In this document: positions 33,831-41,984 of the stretch, one piece after another | How the letters are laid out: the number at the start of each line of letters is the position of its first letter | Numbering within the stretch: the first letter of the stretch is position 1 | Assembly: GCA_018713365.1 (NCBI GenBank) | Contig: DVOU01000037.1 | Coordinates: 17,030 to 81,029 of the forward strand | Direction of reading: 5' to 3' | Length of the DNA stretch: 64,000 nt | Source of the DNA: Pullichristensenella excrementipullorum | GTDB taxonomy: Bacteria > Bacillota > Clostridia > Christensenellales > Aristaeellaceae | Position numbers and translations under genes: made by a program | The notes under the pieces: model-generated | What the model was told of the DNA's origin: nothing | Seen by the model: only the letters and a program-made list of their open reading frames with translations | The model's database searches: none

Positions 33831-34361
33831 ATGAAGGAACTGTGCGCGGTCATCGAAGCCATCCTCTTCGTCTCCGGCGACCCGGTGCGCGTGGAAGATC
33901 TGGCGCATTCGATGAACATGACGGCATCGGAGATGGAAACGGCGCTGACGGAGCTTGCCGACCACCTTGCTTTGGAGAGCCACGGCCTGCAGCTCAACCG
34001 CTCGGGCGGCGAGGTGTTTTTGTCCATCCGCCCGGAGTTCGCCCCGCAGGTGGAGGCGTTTTTGCAGCCGCTGGAAAAGCGGCCGCTCTCACAGGCGGTG
34101 CTGGAAACGCTGTCCATCATCGCCTACCGCCAGCCGGTGACGAAGGCGGACATCGAGCAGGTGCGCGGCGTGAAGTGCGACTATTCCGTGCAGGCGCTTT
34201 TGGCCAAGGGCCTCATCGAGGAAGCGGGACGGCGCGAAACGCTGGGCCGACCCATCCTCTACCGCACCACCGACGCCTTTTTGCGGCATTTTGGCATTTC
34301 CACATTGGAAGAACTTCCGCAGGTGGACTTCAAGGCGCCCGCGGAGGCAATGGATACATAA
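33831..34361 (+). CDS. scpB: Segregation and condensation protein B
   Basis: 176 residues after AGAGGTG. ScpB dimers form the kite part of the SMC-ScpAB condensin. Two winged-helix domains are recognisable: CAVIEAILFVSGDPVRVEDLA near the start and LSQAVLETLSIIAYRQPVTK followed by QVRGVKCDYSVQALLAKGLI and GRPILYRTTDAFLRHFG. ScpA is usually adjacent but is not in the window; SMC is at 48677-52237. Single gene between a consensus promoter and a terminator. Confidence 0.95.
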   Translation: MKELCAVIEAILFVSGDPVRVEDLAHSMNMTASEMETALTELADHLALESHGLQLNRSGGEVFLSIRPEFAPQVEAFLQPLEKRPLSQAVLETLSIIAYRQPVTKADIEQVRGVKCDYSVQALLAKGLIEEAGRRETLGRPILYRTTDAFLRHFGISTLEELPQVDFKAPAEAMDT

Positions 34362-34367
34362 AGTTTT

Positions 34368-34389
34368 GCCCCGGCGAATATGCCGGGGC
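34368..34389. terminator. Bidirectional terminator after scpB
   Basis: GCCCCGGC and GCCGGGGC, 8 bp perfect stem, 6-base loop; GTTCTCTTTT on the plus side and AAAACTT on the other. Confidence 0.8.
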
Positions 34390-34400
34390 GTTCTCTTTTC

Positions 34401-35201
34401 TCAGCCGCGCGCGATCCTGTCGCGCAGCGCTTCGGCCTCCTCGCGGGAGACGGGGCAGATGGAAGAGAAGGTGCCCTGCAGCGCCGCGTCGATGAACTCC
34501 CGGGCGCGCTCCTTCTGGCCGTCCTCCTCGAGCATCTTCGCCAGATAGTACAGCGTGGTGATCTGGCGGGGCTTGAGCTTGTGGGCGCGGGTGAAGTAGT
34601 CGTAGGCCAGTTTGCGCTCGGCCTTGACCTTTTCCGCGTCGCCCGCCCTGCGGGCGTGTTCCTCCATGGTCATGTGCAGAAAGCCGAGGTTGTCGAGGAT
34701 GGCGGGGTCCTCGTCGTCGTATTCATAGGCTTCGTCGTTGAAGGCGATGGCCTCGGAAAAATCGCCGCTCTGGTCGGCCTTGAGGATGAGGAACAGGCCC
34801 AGCGTGGTGTAGACCAGCGTGGTCTTGTTGTCCGCCGCCGCGCGCTTGATGGTGGCGATGGCCTCATCCAGCTTGCCCAGCCGCCACAGGCAGATGGAGT
34901 AGTTGTTGCGCAGGTCGAAGCGGTCGTCCTTGGAAAGACCAGGCTTGTAGTGGACGCGCAGATAGACCTCCTTGGCCTTCTCGTACTCGCCGCGCCGCAT
35001 GAGCAGCACGCCGTAGGACATCAGCATGCCCACGCGGTCGAGGCCGGCTTCGTATGCCTCGGCGTAGTATTTGAGCGCCTCGTCCAGCTTGGCCTGTCCT
35101 TCCTTTTCCTTGCCCGCCTCGATCAGTTTGTTGCCATCCACATGGCAGCGGTAGGCGTGGTTGCCGGCCTTCATGGCCGGATTGCCGCCAAAAATGCTCA
35201 C
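34401..35201 (-). CDS. TPR-repeat protein
   Basis: 266 residues from a GTG with GGAGG upstream (AGAGGAGGAAACTGACC). No signal peptide or membrane helix. Several tetratricopeptide-like repeats are visible: LDEALKYYAEAYEAGLDRVG, GEYEKAKEVYLRVHYKPG, GKLDEAIATIKRAA, AYDYFTRAHKLKPRQITTL. The protein is probably a scaffold. It starts two bases after the stop of the YprB-like nuclease gene, so the two are co-translated, and the nuclease itself ends in TPR-like helices. Function unknown. Confidence 0.82.
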   Translation of the reverse strand: MSIFGGNPAMKAGNHAYRCHVDGNKLIEAGKEKEGQAKLDEALKYYAEAYEAGLDRVGMLMSYGVLLMRRGEYEKAKEVYLRVHYKPGLSKDDRFDLRNNYSICLWRLGKLDEAIATIKRAAADNKTTLVYTTLGLFLILKADQSGDFSEAIAFNDEAYEYDDEDPAILDNLGFLHMTMEEHARRAGDAEKVKAERKLAYDYFTRAHKLKPRQITTLYYLAKMLEEDGQKERAREFIDAALQGTFSSICPVSREEAEALRDRIARG

Positions 35202-35203
35202 GG

Positions 35204-36298
35204 TCAGTTTCCTCCTCTGGATAATTTGCGCTCCAGCCGGTCGCGGCGATGGATGATGGCCTCGCGCTCCGGTCCTTCGCACATCGCCAGGGCGATCTTT
35301 GTGTAAAAGAGCGCCCGGCGGCAGTTCTTGTCGTGGTGTTCATAGAGCTTGGCCAGCTCTATGTGGGGGATATATCCCAGCTGGTTTTTGCGCACCATGG
35401 CTTCCAGCACGGCGCGCGCCCGCTCCCATTCCCCGGCGCGGCGGTAGAGGACATAAAGGCGATAGCTGCCCTCCGGCACGTCGCGGGAGAGGGCGTAGAC
35501 CTCCGCCGCCTGCATATCGCCCCGCTTTTCCAGCGCCCTGCCGAGGCTGTAACGGTCGCGGCTGTCGGTGGCTGTGAGCGGCTCGTCAAAGAGCTGCGCC
35601 AGTTTGACGAGCAGCACCGCGAGGGTGATGACATCCTGCAGGTTGTGGGCGATCACCTCTTCCAGCAGGGAAAAGTCGCCCGTCTGCAAATAGCGGAAGA
35701 AGCGCTCCGGGGCCTCGCTGCCGGGCAGGTCGTTTTCGCGCCGCACGCCCAGCACGCGCTCTTCCAGATTGGACAGGCGGCAGGACTGCAGGCGCAGTTT
35801 CCACACCCGCCGCGCGGGCGGCAGCAGGTCGAGCTGGTCAAGCGCGCGCCAGTGATCGCGCAGGCGGCAGATCGTGTAGCGGGACTCGAGCAGCGGCATA
35901 TCGAACGCCTTGCCATTGAAGGTCACGGCGGTGTCGAAGCGCTTGAGCAGTTCACCGAGGCGCAGGAGCATTTCGGGTTCGTCGCTGTGGTTGCCGAGGA
36001 TGTACTGCTCCGTGACCAGTTCCTCCCCCTCGATCCACGCCGCGCCGACAAGAAAGGCCACCGTGCCGGCGCCGCCGGACAGGCCGGTGGTCTCCGTATC
36101 GAGAAAGAGGCACTTTTTCACGGAAAAGCCCTCCCCCGCTCCCAGCCGTTCCAGGCCGCGCCCAGGCAGGGAAAGCAGGCCTTCGGGGGCCTTGCGGCGG
36201 TCTGTGCGCACGACGAGCCCACCGCGCTCCGGCATCGCCGCCCTTGCGGCGTTCCCCGGGGCGATCGCTTGCAGCTTCGCGCGCAGACCGGAGGCCAT
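35204..36298 (-). CDS. YprB-like RNase H-fold exonuclease with TPR-like tail
   Basis: 364 residues if ATG 36298 is used; GTG 36307 is an alternative and the ribosome site (GAGAAGGTGGTGAGG) does not decide. Residues about 65-235 form an RNase_H_2 (DEDD-type) nuclease: CLFLDTETTGLSGG with the first acidic pair, VTFNGKAFDMPLLESRY, LDQLDLLPPARRVW and HNLQDVITLAVLL. This matches B. subtilis YprB. The C-terminal 120 residues are helical repeats. It probably degrades RNA or DNA 3' ends; its substrate is unknown. Forms an operon with the TPR gene. Confidence 0.87.
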   Translation of the reverse strand: MASGLRAKLQAIAPGNAARAAMPERGGLVVRTDRRKAPEGLLSLPGRGLERLGAGEGFSVKKCLFLDTETTGLSGGAGTVAFLVGAAWIEGEELVTEQYILGNHSDEPEMLLRLGELLKRFDTAVTFNGKAFDMPLLESRYTICRLRDHWRALDQLDLLPPARRVWKLRLQSCRLSNLEERVLGVRRENDLPGSEAPERFFRYLQTGDFSLLEEVIAHNLQDVITLAVLLVKLAQLFDEPLTATDSRDRYSLGRALEKRGDMQAAEVYALSRDVPEGSYRLYVLYRRAGEWERARAVLEAMVRKNQLGYIPHIELAKLYEHHDKNCRRALFYTKIALAMCEGPEREAIIHRRDRLERKLSRGGN

Positions 36299-36379
36299 CT
36301 TCCTCACCACCTTCTCTTCATTTTAGGCGCACAGGCGGCGCTTGTCAAGCCTTGGAGGGGGCATGTCCAAAGCCTTAAC

Positions 36380-36408
36380 TTGACTTTCCCGCCCCCGCTT
36401 CCTATGAT
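36380..36408 (+). promoter_or_regulatory. Promoter of the ABC exporter and acetyltransferase genes
   Basis: TTGACT, 17 bases, TATGAT. Confidence 0.78.
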
Positions 36409-36438
36409 AAGGGTGGCACGTTTTGCGGAGGTGCAGAT

Positions 36439-38226
36439 ATGGCAAAAGACAATATGGCACACAAGCGCACGATGCGCGAGAACGCCGCGCTCATCCGGCG
36501 TATCCTTCCCTATTTCCGTCCCTATTCGCGCACGCTGGCGCTGGACCTCTTTTTCGCGGCGCTGACGACGCTGTGCGATCTGGCGCTGCCGCTGATCGTG
36601 CGCTATTTCACCGGCTCGGCGGAGACGCTGACCATCCGGCCCGTGCTTTTGCTGGGCGGTGCGTACATCCTTCTGCGCGTCATCGACGCGGCCTCCAACT
36701 ACTATATGCAGTCCATCGGCCACGTCATGGGTTCGCGCATCGAGACGGACATGCGCAGGGACATGTTCGCCCATCTGGAGCGCCTGTCCAATTCCTATTA
36801 TGACAACACCAAGATCGGCCAGATCATGTCGCGCATCACCACCGACCTGTTTGACGTGACGGAGTTTGCCCACCACACGCCGGAGGAGGTGTTCATCACC
36901 TCGCTGAAAGTGGTGGTGGCGTTTGTCATCCTTTTGACCATCAACGTGCCGCTCACACTGATCATCTTCGCCATCTTCCCCTTCATGATCTACTTCTCCA
37001 TCCGCTTTTCCCGGCGCATGCGTTCCACCTACAAGGAGTCCCGCCACCAGTTGGGCGAACTCAACGCGCAGGTGGAGGACACGCTCTCCGGCATCCGCGT
37101 GGTCAAGTCCTTTGCCAACGAGGAATTGGAAAAGGAGAAGTTCGCCGAGGGCAACCGCGGCTTTCTGCGCATCAAGCGCATGATGTACCACAACATGGCG
37201 GGCTTCCACTCGGTGACGCGGCTGTTTGACGGGCTGATGTTCATCGTCGTGGTGCTTTTGGGCGCGCTGTTCCTCATCCGCGGCGAGGGCGGCATCACCG
37301 CCGCGGACTACATCGCCTACATACTGTTCGTGCAGACGCTGCTGACCTCCATCCGCCGTCTGGTCGAATTTTCCGAACAGTTCATGCGCGGCCTGACCGG
37401 CATCGAGCGCTTCATCGAGGTCATGGAAGTGCCGGTGGAGATCGACGACGCGCCGGGCGCTGTGGACGTTGCAAACGTCAAGGGCGACATCACCTTCGAC
37501 CACGTCAGCTTTACCTACGAGGAAGGCCACGAGAACGTGCTTACGGACATCAACCTGCACGTGCCCGCCGGCGAGAGCGTGGCGCTGGTCGGGCCTTCCG
37601 GCAGCGGCAAAAGCACGCTGTGCAGCCTCATCCCCCGTTTTTACGAGGTCACGTCCGGGCGCATCCTCCTCGACGGCGAGGACGTGCGCAAATACACGCT
37701 GCACTCGCTGCGCGGACACATCGGCGTGGTGCAGCAGGACGTGCATCTCTTCTCCGGCTCGGTGATCGACAACATCCGCTACGGTCGCCCCACGGCCACG
37801 GACGCGGAGGTGGTCGAGGCGGCCAAACGCGCCGGGGCGCATGAGTTCATCATGGGGCTGGAAAATGGCTACCATACCTACGTCGGCGAGCATGGCTTCA
37901 AGCTCTCCGGCGGACAGAAGCAGCGCATCTCCATCGCCCGTGTTTTCCTGAAAGACCCGCCGGTGCTGATCCTCGACGAGGCCACCAGCGCGCTGGACAA
38001 TGAGAGCGAGCGCATCGTGCAGAAGTCCCTGGAAGAACTGATGCGCGGGCGCACCACCTTCACCATCGCCCACCGGCTGACCACCGTCCGCAACGCGCAG
38101 GTCATTCTCGTGCTTACGGAAAAGGGCATCGTCGAGCAGGGCAGCCACGCGGAATTGATGGCGCGGCGCGGCGTGTATTACGACCTGTACAAGCTCTATA
38201 CCGACGAGGAGGAAGAGGACGGATGA
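36439..38226 (+). CDS. Homodimer-type ABC exporter (membrane plus ATPase)
   Basis: 595 residues after GGAGGTGCAGAT. Six membrane helices (about 25-320) precede an ATPase domain with Walker A GPSGSGKST, signature LSGGQKQRISIARVF, Walker B VLILDEATSALD with catalytic Glu, and H-loop TIAHRLTT. All motifs are canonical, so it can work as a homodimer, unlike the exporter pair at 21.6-25.1 kb. Substrate unknown (lipid, peptide or drug). It overlaps the acetyltransferase gene by four bases. Confidence 0.94.
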   Translation: MAKDNMAHKRTMRENAALIRRILPYFRPYSRTLALDLFFAALTTLCDLALPLIVRYFTGSAETLTIRPVLLLGGAYILLRVIDAASNYYMQSIGHVMGSRIETDMRRDMFAHLERLSNSYYDNTKIGQIMSRITTDLFDVTEFAHHTPEEVFITSLKVVVAFVILLTINVPLTLIIFAIFPFMIYFSIRFSRRMRSTYKESRHQLGELNAQVEDTLSGIRVVKSFANEELEKEKFAEGNRGFLRIKRMMYHNMAGFHSVTRLFDGLMFIVVVLLGALFLIRGEGGITAADYIAYILFVQTLLTSIRRLVEFSEQFMRGLTGIERFIEVMEVPVEIDDAPGAVDVANVKGDITFDHVSFTYEEGHENVLTDINLHVPAGESVALVGPSGSGKSTLCSLIPRFYEVTSGRILLDGEDVRKYTLHSLRGHIGVVQQDVHLFSGSVIDNIRYGRPTATDAEVVEAAKRAGAHEFIMGLENGYHTYVGEHGFKLSGGQKQRISIARVFLKDPPVLILDEATSALDNESERIVQKSLEELMRGRTTFTIAHRLTTVRNAQVILVLTEKGIVEQGSHAELMARRGVYYDLYKLYTDEEEEDG

Positions 38227-38702
38227 ACGTGCGCGCCTGCGTGGAGGCCGACCTTCCGCGCATGATGCTCATTTGGAATCAGGTGGTGGAGGACGGCGTG
38301 GCCTTCCCTCAGCTCGACCTTTTGACGCCAGAGACGGCGCGGGCGTTCTTTGCCGCGCAGAGCTTTGCCGCCGTGGCGGAGGAAAACGGCGAGGTCATTG
38401 GCCTCTACATCCTCCACCCCAACAACGAGGGGCGCTGCGGCCACATCGCCAACGCCAGCTACGCCGTGGAGCGCGGCGCGCGGGACAGGGGCGCGGGCGA
38501 GGCGCTGGTCCGGCACTGTCTGAAAATGGCGGCGGCGCTCGGCTTTCGGCTGATGCAGTTCAACGCCGTAGTCAAGGAGAATAGCCGCGCCCTGCACCTT
38601 TACGAAAAGCTGGGCTTTCAGCGCATCGGCGAGGTGCCGGGAGGGTTTCTCATGAAGGACGGACACTACGCGGACATCGTGCTGTTTTACTACGTGCTGT
38701 AA
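38223..38702 (+). CDS. GNAT-family N-acetyltransferase
   Basis: 159 residues. Begins at an ATGA overlap with the exporter stop. The acetyl-CoA loop is represented by VERGARDRGAGEALVRHCL (RxxGxG/A pattern) and the C-terminal NSRALHLYEKLGFQRIG is the classic GNAT end. It transfers acetyl to an amine on a small molecule or protein; coupling to an exporter raises the possibility of modifying what is exported, which is inference only. Confidence 0.9.
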   Translation: MNVRACVEADLPRMMLIWNQVVEDGVAFPQLDLLTPETARAFFAAQSFAAVAEENGEVIGLYILHPNNEGRCGHIANASYAVERGARDRGAGEALVRHCLKMAAALGFRLMQFNAVVKENSRALHLYEKLGFQRIGEVPGGFLMKDGHYADIVLFYYVL

Positions 38703-38711
38703 ACGATGAAA

Positions 38712-38741
38712 ACGGCGCGACCGCAATGGCCGCGCCGTTCA
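38712..38741. repeat. Terminator-like hairpin, copy 1 of a 30-base direct repeat
   Basis: AACGGCGCG and CGCGCCGTT form a 9 bp stem with the loop ACCGCAATGGC. The same 30 bases, with one change, recur at 39395-39424. The minus-strand end GCCGTTTTC suits termination of the membrane-protein gene at 38764-39333. Confidence 0.85.
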
Positions 38742-38763
38742 TCGACGCTATGAAGAAGTCAGG

Positions 38764-39333
38764 CTATTTGTCCGGCTTCTTTTTGTTGTTCAGCATGGCA
38801 AACGCTTCCGGGGTGAGCAGCAGTCCTTTTCGCTTTTCGCGCAGGAGCGCTCTTTTGTGCTCCACCCATTTCCTCTCGTTAAACCACTTTCCGCCCAAGT
38901 CGAACACATAGCGTGGATGGCCATCCGGATAACGGGTGAGGATGAAAGACAATGCGAACGGCGGCAAAAAGACGGTCGCCATGACCACGGCAGCATACCA
39001 CTTGATGACATTCTCGAGCCCGACGCCGAACGCTTTCCACAAAAGGCAGAGGATGAGCAGGAGGAACGTCGCGGCCATCCCGGCGATATGATCGCATACG
39101 AGGTATACAGACAGCTTGTAGCGGTAGCGCGTGATCTTGGGGATGTAGGTTTTGCAGATCCGCTGCACGAGCGTGCAGCTTTGCAGATACTGCTGCCTGT
39201 GCTTGCCAGTGGCGGACGCGAAGATGGTTCGCAGCATGTCGAGCGTAAAGAACATCATCGTTCCTATCCAGACCAGCGCATAAATGAAAATGATTTCCTC
39301 CACCGACAATTTTTCAAGGACGCTGACCGTCAT
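38764..39333 (-). CDS. Membrane protein of unknown function
   Basis: 189 residues from ATG 39333 with AAGGGGGCG upstream. Three likely membrane helices (IIFIYALVWIGTMMFFTL, MAATFLLLILCLLW, WYAAVVMATVFLPPFALSFIL) and basic cytoplasmic parts, including a highly charged tail (WVEHKRALLREKRKG, NNKKKPDK). I recognise no family. It is AT-richer than its neighbours and lies between two near-identical hairpins, which suggests insertion of this single gene at a duplicated terminator. Confidence 0.7.
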   Translation of the reverse strand: MTVSVLEKLSVEEIIFIYALVWIGTMMFFTLDMLRTIFASATGKHRQQYLQSCTLVQRICKTYIPKITRYRYKLSVYLVCDHIAGMAATFLLLILCLLWKAFGVGLENVIKWYAAVVMATVFLPPFALSFILTRYPDGHPRYVFDLGGKWFNERKWVEHKRALLREKRKGLLLTPEAFAMLNNKKKPDK

Positions 39334-39394
39334 GTTGCACGCCCCCTTCCCTGAATGGCGTCCTCGCGTTTCCGCAGGCAGTCTCTGGGGAGCG

Positions 39395-39424
39395 AACGGC
39401 ACGACCGCAATGGCCGCGCCGTTC
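39395..39424. repeat. Terminator-like hairpin, copy 2 of a 30-base direct repeat
   Basis: 29 of 30 bases match 38712-38741; the one change (A for G at base 7) breaks one stem pair. CGTTTTTG follows on the plus strand. Confidence 0.85.
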
Positions 39425-39435
39425 GTTTTTGATTT

Positions 39436-40833
39436 CTACGCCTTTTTGACCTTGGGGCCCTTGGGCGTGTCCTCGATGACATAGCCCATTTTCAGCACTT
39501 CGTCGCGCAGGCGGTCGGCCTCGGCGAAGTCCTTTGCCTTCTTGGCGGCGGCGCGCTTTTCCACCAGTTCCTTGACCTCGGCGGGGGTGGAATCGTAGTC
39601 CTTGCGGAGGATGCCGAGCACATCCGTCATCGTCTTGAGTGCGTCGAGGCCGGCGTCGATGGCTTCCACGGCGCTGTCGGCGGTGAGGGTGGTGTTCATG
39701 TCGCGCACATGCTCAAAGATGGCGGCCAGCGCGTCGGCGGTGTTGAGGTCGTCCGACATGGCGGCGTCGAAGGCCTCCACGGCCTTTTGGCAGCGCGCCT
39801 TGAAGGCGGTCTCGGCCTCGTTCAGCGGGCGCTGCGGGGCGTGGTCGCGGTTGAACAGGGCGGTGTTGCGCGCCGTGTAGAGGCGTTCGAGAGAATTGCT
39901 CGCCTGAATGATGAGGTCGCGCGAGAAGTTGATGGGGCTGCGGTAGTGCGCCGAGAGCATGAACAGGCGCACGGCCTCGGGGTCGAACTCCTGCACGATG
40001 TCGCGCACGGTGAAGAAGTTGCCCGCGGACTTGGACATCTTCTTGTTGTCCACGTTGATGTGGCCGTTGTGCATCCAGTATTTGGCGAACGGCTTGCCCG
40101 TCGCGCCCTCGGACTGGGCGATTTCGTTTTCGTGGTGCGGGAAGATGAGGTCCACGCCGCCGCAGTGGATGTCAAAGGTCTCGCCGAGGTACTTCATGCT
40201 CATGGCCGAGCATTCGATGTGCCAGCCGGGGCGGCCCATGCCCCACGGGCTCTTCCACGCCGGCTCGCCGGGCTTTTGCGCCTTCCAGAGAGCAAAGTCC
40301 ATGGGATGGCGCTTTAAGTCCCCTACCTCTACGCGCGCGCCGCTCTCCAGATCGTCGAGGTTCTGGCCGGAGAGCTTGCCGTAGCTGGAGCGGTAGGCCT
40401 GCGTGTCGAAGTAGACGTCGCCGTTCACCTCATAGGCAAGGCCCTTGTTCTCGAGCTTTTTGATCAGGGCGATGATCTCGCCGATGTGCTTGGTGGCGCG
40501 GGGATGCACGTCCGCCTTCATCACGCCCAGCGCCTCAGCGTCCTTGAAGTATTCGCCGATGTACTTTTCGGCGATGGCGTCCACGGTGGTGTGTTCCTCA
40601 TTGGCGCGGCGGATCATCTTGTCGTCGATGTCCGTGAAGTTCTGCACAAAGGTCACATCGTAACCCATGTGCTTGAGAAAGCGCCGCAGGGTATCGAAGA
40701 TGATAAAGGGGCGCGCGTTGCCGATGTGGAAGTAGTTGTACACCGTCGGGCCGCAGGCGTAGATGCCGACCTTGCCCTCGTGGACGGGGACGAACTCCTC
40801 CTTTTTGCGCGTCATGGTGTTGAATATCTGCAT
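39436..40833 (-). CDS. cysS: Cysteinyl-tRNA synthetase
   Basis: 465 residues, normal length, from ATG 40833 after GGAGGGAACGGC. Charges tRNA-Cys. The class I HIGH motif is HIGNA at 36-40, the KMSKS motif is at 265-269, and zinc ligands are Cys27, Cys208 and the HHENE at 233-237. An upstream in-frame extension runs through the T-box leader and is not coding. Transcription is governed by the T-box described at 40855-41064, so the gene should be induced by uncharged tRNA-Cys. Confidence 0.97.
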   Translation of the reverse strand: MQIFNTMTRKKEEFVPVHEGKVGIYACGPTVYNYFHIGNARPFIIFDTLRRFLKHMGYDVTFVQNFTDIDDKMIRRANEEHTTVDAIAEKYIGEYFKDAEALGVMKADVHPRATKHIGEIIALIKKLENKGLAYEVNGDVYFDTQAYRSSYGKLSGQNLDDLESGARVEVGDLKRHPMDFALWKAQKPGEPAWKSPWGMGRPGWHIECSAMSMKYLGETFDIHCGGVDLIFPHHENEIAQSEGATGKPFAKYWMHNGHINVDNKKMSKSAGNFFTVRDIVQEFDPEAVRLFMLSAHYRSPINFSRDLIIQASNSLERLYTARNTALFNRDHAPQRPLNEAETAFKARCQKAVEAFDAAMSDDLNTADALAAIFEHVRDMNTTLTADSAVEAIDAGLDALKTMTDVLGILRKDYDSTPAEVKELVEKRAAAKKAKDFAEADRLRDEVLKMGYVIEDTPKGPKVKKA

Positions 40834-40854
40834 GCCGTTCCCTCCGTTTCCATG

Positions 40855-41064
40855 AAAAAGCGGCCCGCCCCCTGACAGAGGCGTGGCCGCGGTTCCACTC
40901 TGCGTTTTGCTTTTGGCCGTAACGTGGCAAGCGTCCGCGCCTACTGCGTTCAGCGCGGAGACTCGCGGGCGCACCGAAAAGCTCCTGCGCCCCGGCGGCT
41001 CGCAGCCTTTGACCGCCGGTCTCTTGGGCACAGATCGGGCTTTCCCCTCCCGGTCATCGTCCTT
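40855..41064 (-). promoter_or_regulatory. T-box riboswitch leader of cysS
   Basis: Minus-strand leader of about 210 bases. The T-box core AGTGGAACCGCGG lies at 40899-40887. GGCC/GGCC arms (GCGGCC 40885-40890 with GGCCGC 40860-40865) make the terminator stem that overlaps it, followed by TTTTT at 40859-40855. Upstream, GGCUGCGAGCC fits the conserved stem I distal loop and CCGCGC...GCGCGG around UGAACGCAGUAGG fits stem III. I could not place the cysteine specifier codon with certainty. Confidence 0.88.
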
Positions 41065-41070
41065 GGCGCT

Positions 41071-41099
41071 ATTATACGACAGGCGCGCGCGTTCGTCAA
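41071..41099 (-). promoter_or_regulatory. Promoter of the cysS T-box leader
   Basis: On the minus strand TTGACG, 17 bases, TATAAT. Confidence 0.87.
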
Positions 41100-41140
41100 G
41101 CAAATTTTCCGTTCCATGCGACGAAAATGCGACTTTCGTC

Positions 41141-41169
41141 TAGCAAAATTCACAAACTTCTGTTACAAT
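41141..41169 (+). promoter_or_regulatory. Possible promoter of exoA
   Basis: TAGCAA, 17 bases, TACAAT; the -35 is poor. Confidence 0.5.
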
Positions 41170-41192
41170 ATAACGGCAATGGAGGGAAATAC

Positions 41193-41945
41193 ATGAAGCT
41201 GGTATCCTGGAACGTCAACGGCCTGCGCGCCTGCCTGAAAAAGGGCTTTGCCGAGAGCGCAGCTTCGCTGGACGCGGACGTCATCTGCCTGCAGGAGATC
41301 AAGATGAGCCCGGAACACTATATGGAGGTGCTGCCGGGTTACGAAGCCATTTTCAACTCCGCCGAAAAGAAGGGCTATTCCGGCACGGGCGTGCTTTCCC
41401 GCGTGCCGATGCTCTCGCACACGTTTGGCATCGGCGTGGATGAACACGACCACGAGGGCCGCGTCATCACCTGTGAGTTTGAAGACTTCTACCTCGTCTG
41501 CTGCTACACGCCCAATTCGCAGAACGAGCTGCGCCGCCTCGACTACCGCATGCGCTGGGAGGACGATTTCCGCGCCTACCTGAAAAAGCTGGACGAAAAA
41601 AAGCCGGTCGTCCTCTGCGGCGACCTCAACGTGGCGCACGAGGAGATCGACTTGAAAAACCCCAGGACCAACCACTTCAACGCCGGTTTCACCGATCAGG
41701 AGCGCGGCAAGTTTTCCGAGCTGCTGGGCGCGGGGTTTATCGACACCTTCCGCTACTTTTACCCGGACCGGACCGGCGCATACAGCTGGTGGAGCTACCT
41801 CGGCGGCGCGCGCAGCCGCAACGCGGGGTGGCGCATCGACTATTTCGTCGTCAGTGAGCGGCTCAGGGATCGCCTCGTCTCCGCGTCCATCCACGACCAG
41901 ATCATGGGCAGCGACCATTGCCCGGTGGAACTGGTACTCAAATAG
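41193..41945 (+). CDS. exoA: Exodeoxyribonuclease III / AP endonuclease
   Basis: 250 residues from ATG 41193 behind GGAGGG. Repairs abasic sites and 3'-blocked ends in DNA. All active-site landmarks are present: SWNVNGLRA with Asn8, CLQEIK with metal ligand Glu35, YTPNSQNEL, CGDLNVAHEEIDL with the catalytic Asp and Asn, and GSDHCPVEL at the end. An upstream in-frame stretch to 41127 lacks a ribosome site. It may share a transcript with the XpaC-TelA genes, 39 bases downstream. Confidence 0.96.
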   Translation: MKLVSWNVNGLRACLKKGFAESAASLDADVICLQEIKMSPEHYMEVLPGYEAIFNSAEKKGYSGTGVLSRVPMLSHTFGIGVDEHDHEGRVITCEFEDFYLVCCYTPNSQNELRRLDYRMRWEDDFRAYLKKLDEKKPVVLCGDLNVAHEEIDLKNPRTNHFNAGFTDQERGKFSELLGAGFIDTFRYFYPDRTGAYSWWSYLGGARSRNAGWRIDYFVVSERLRDRLVSASIHDQIMGSDHCPVELVLK

Positions 41946-41984
41946 GCGGAACTGGACAGACTTTATCGTGTTGGAGGTGCCTGC

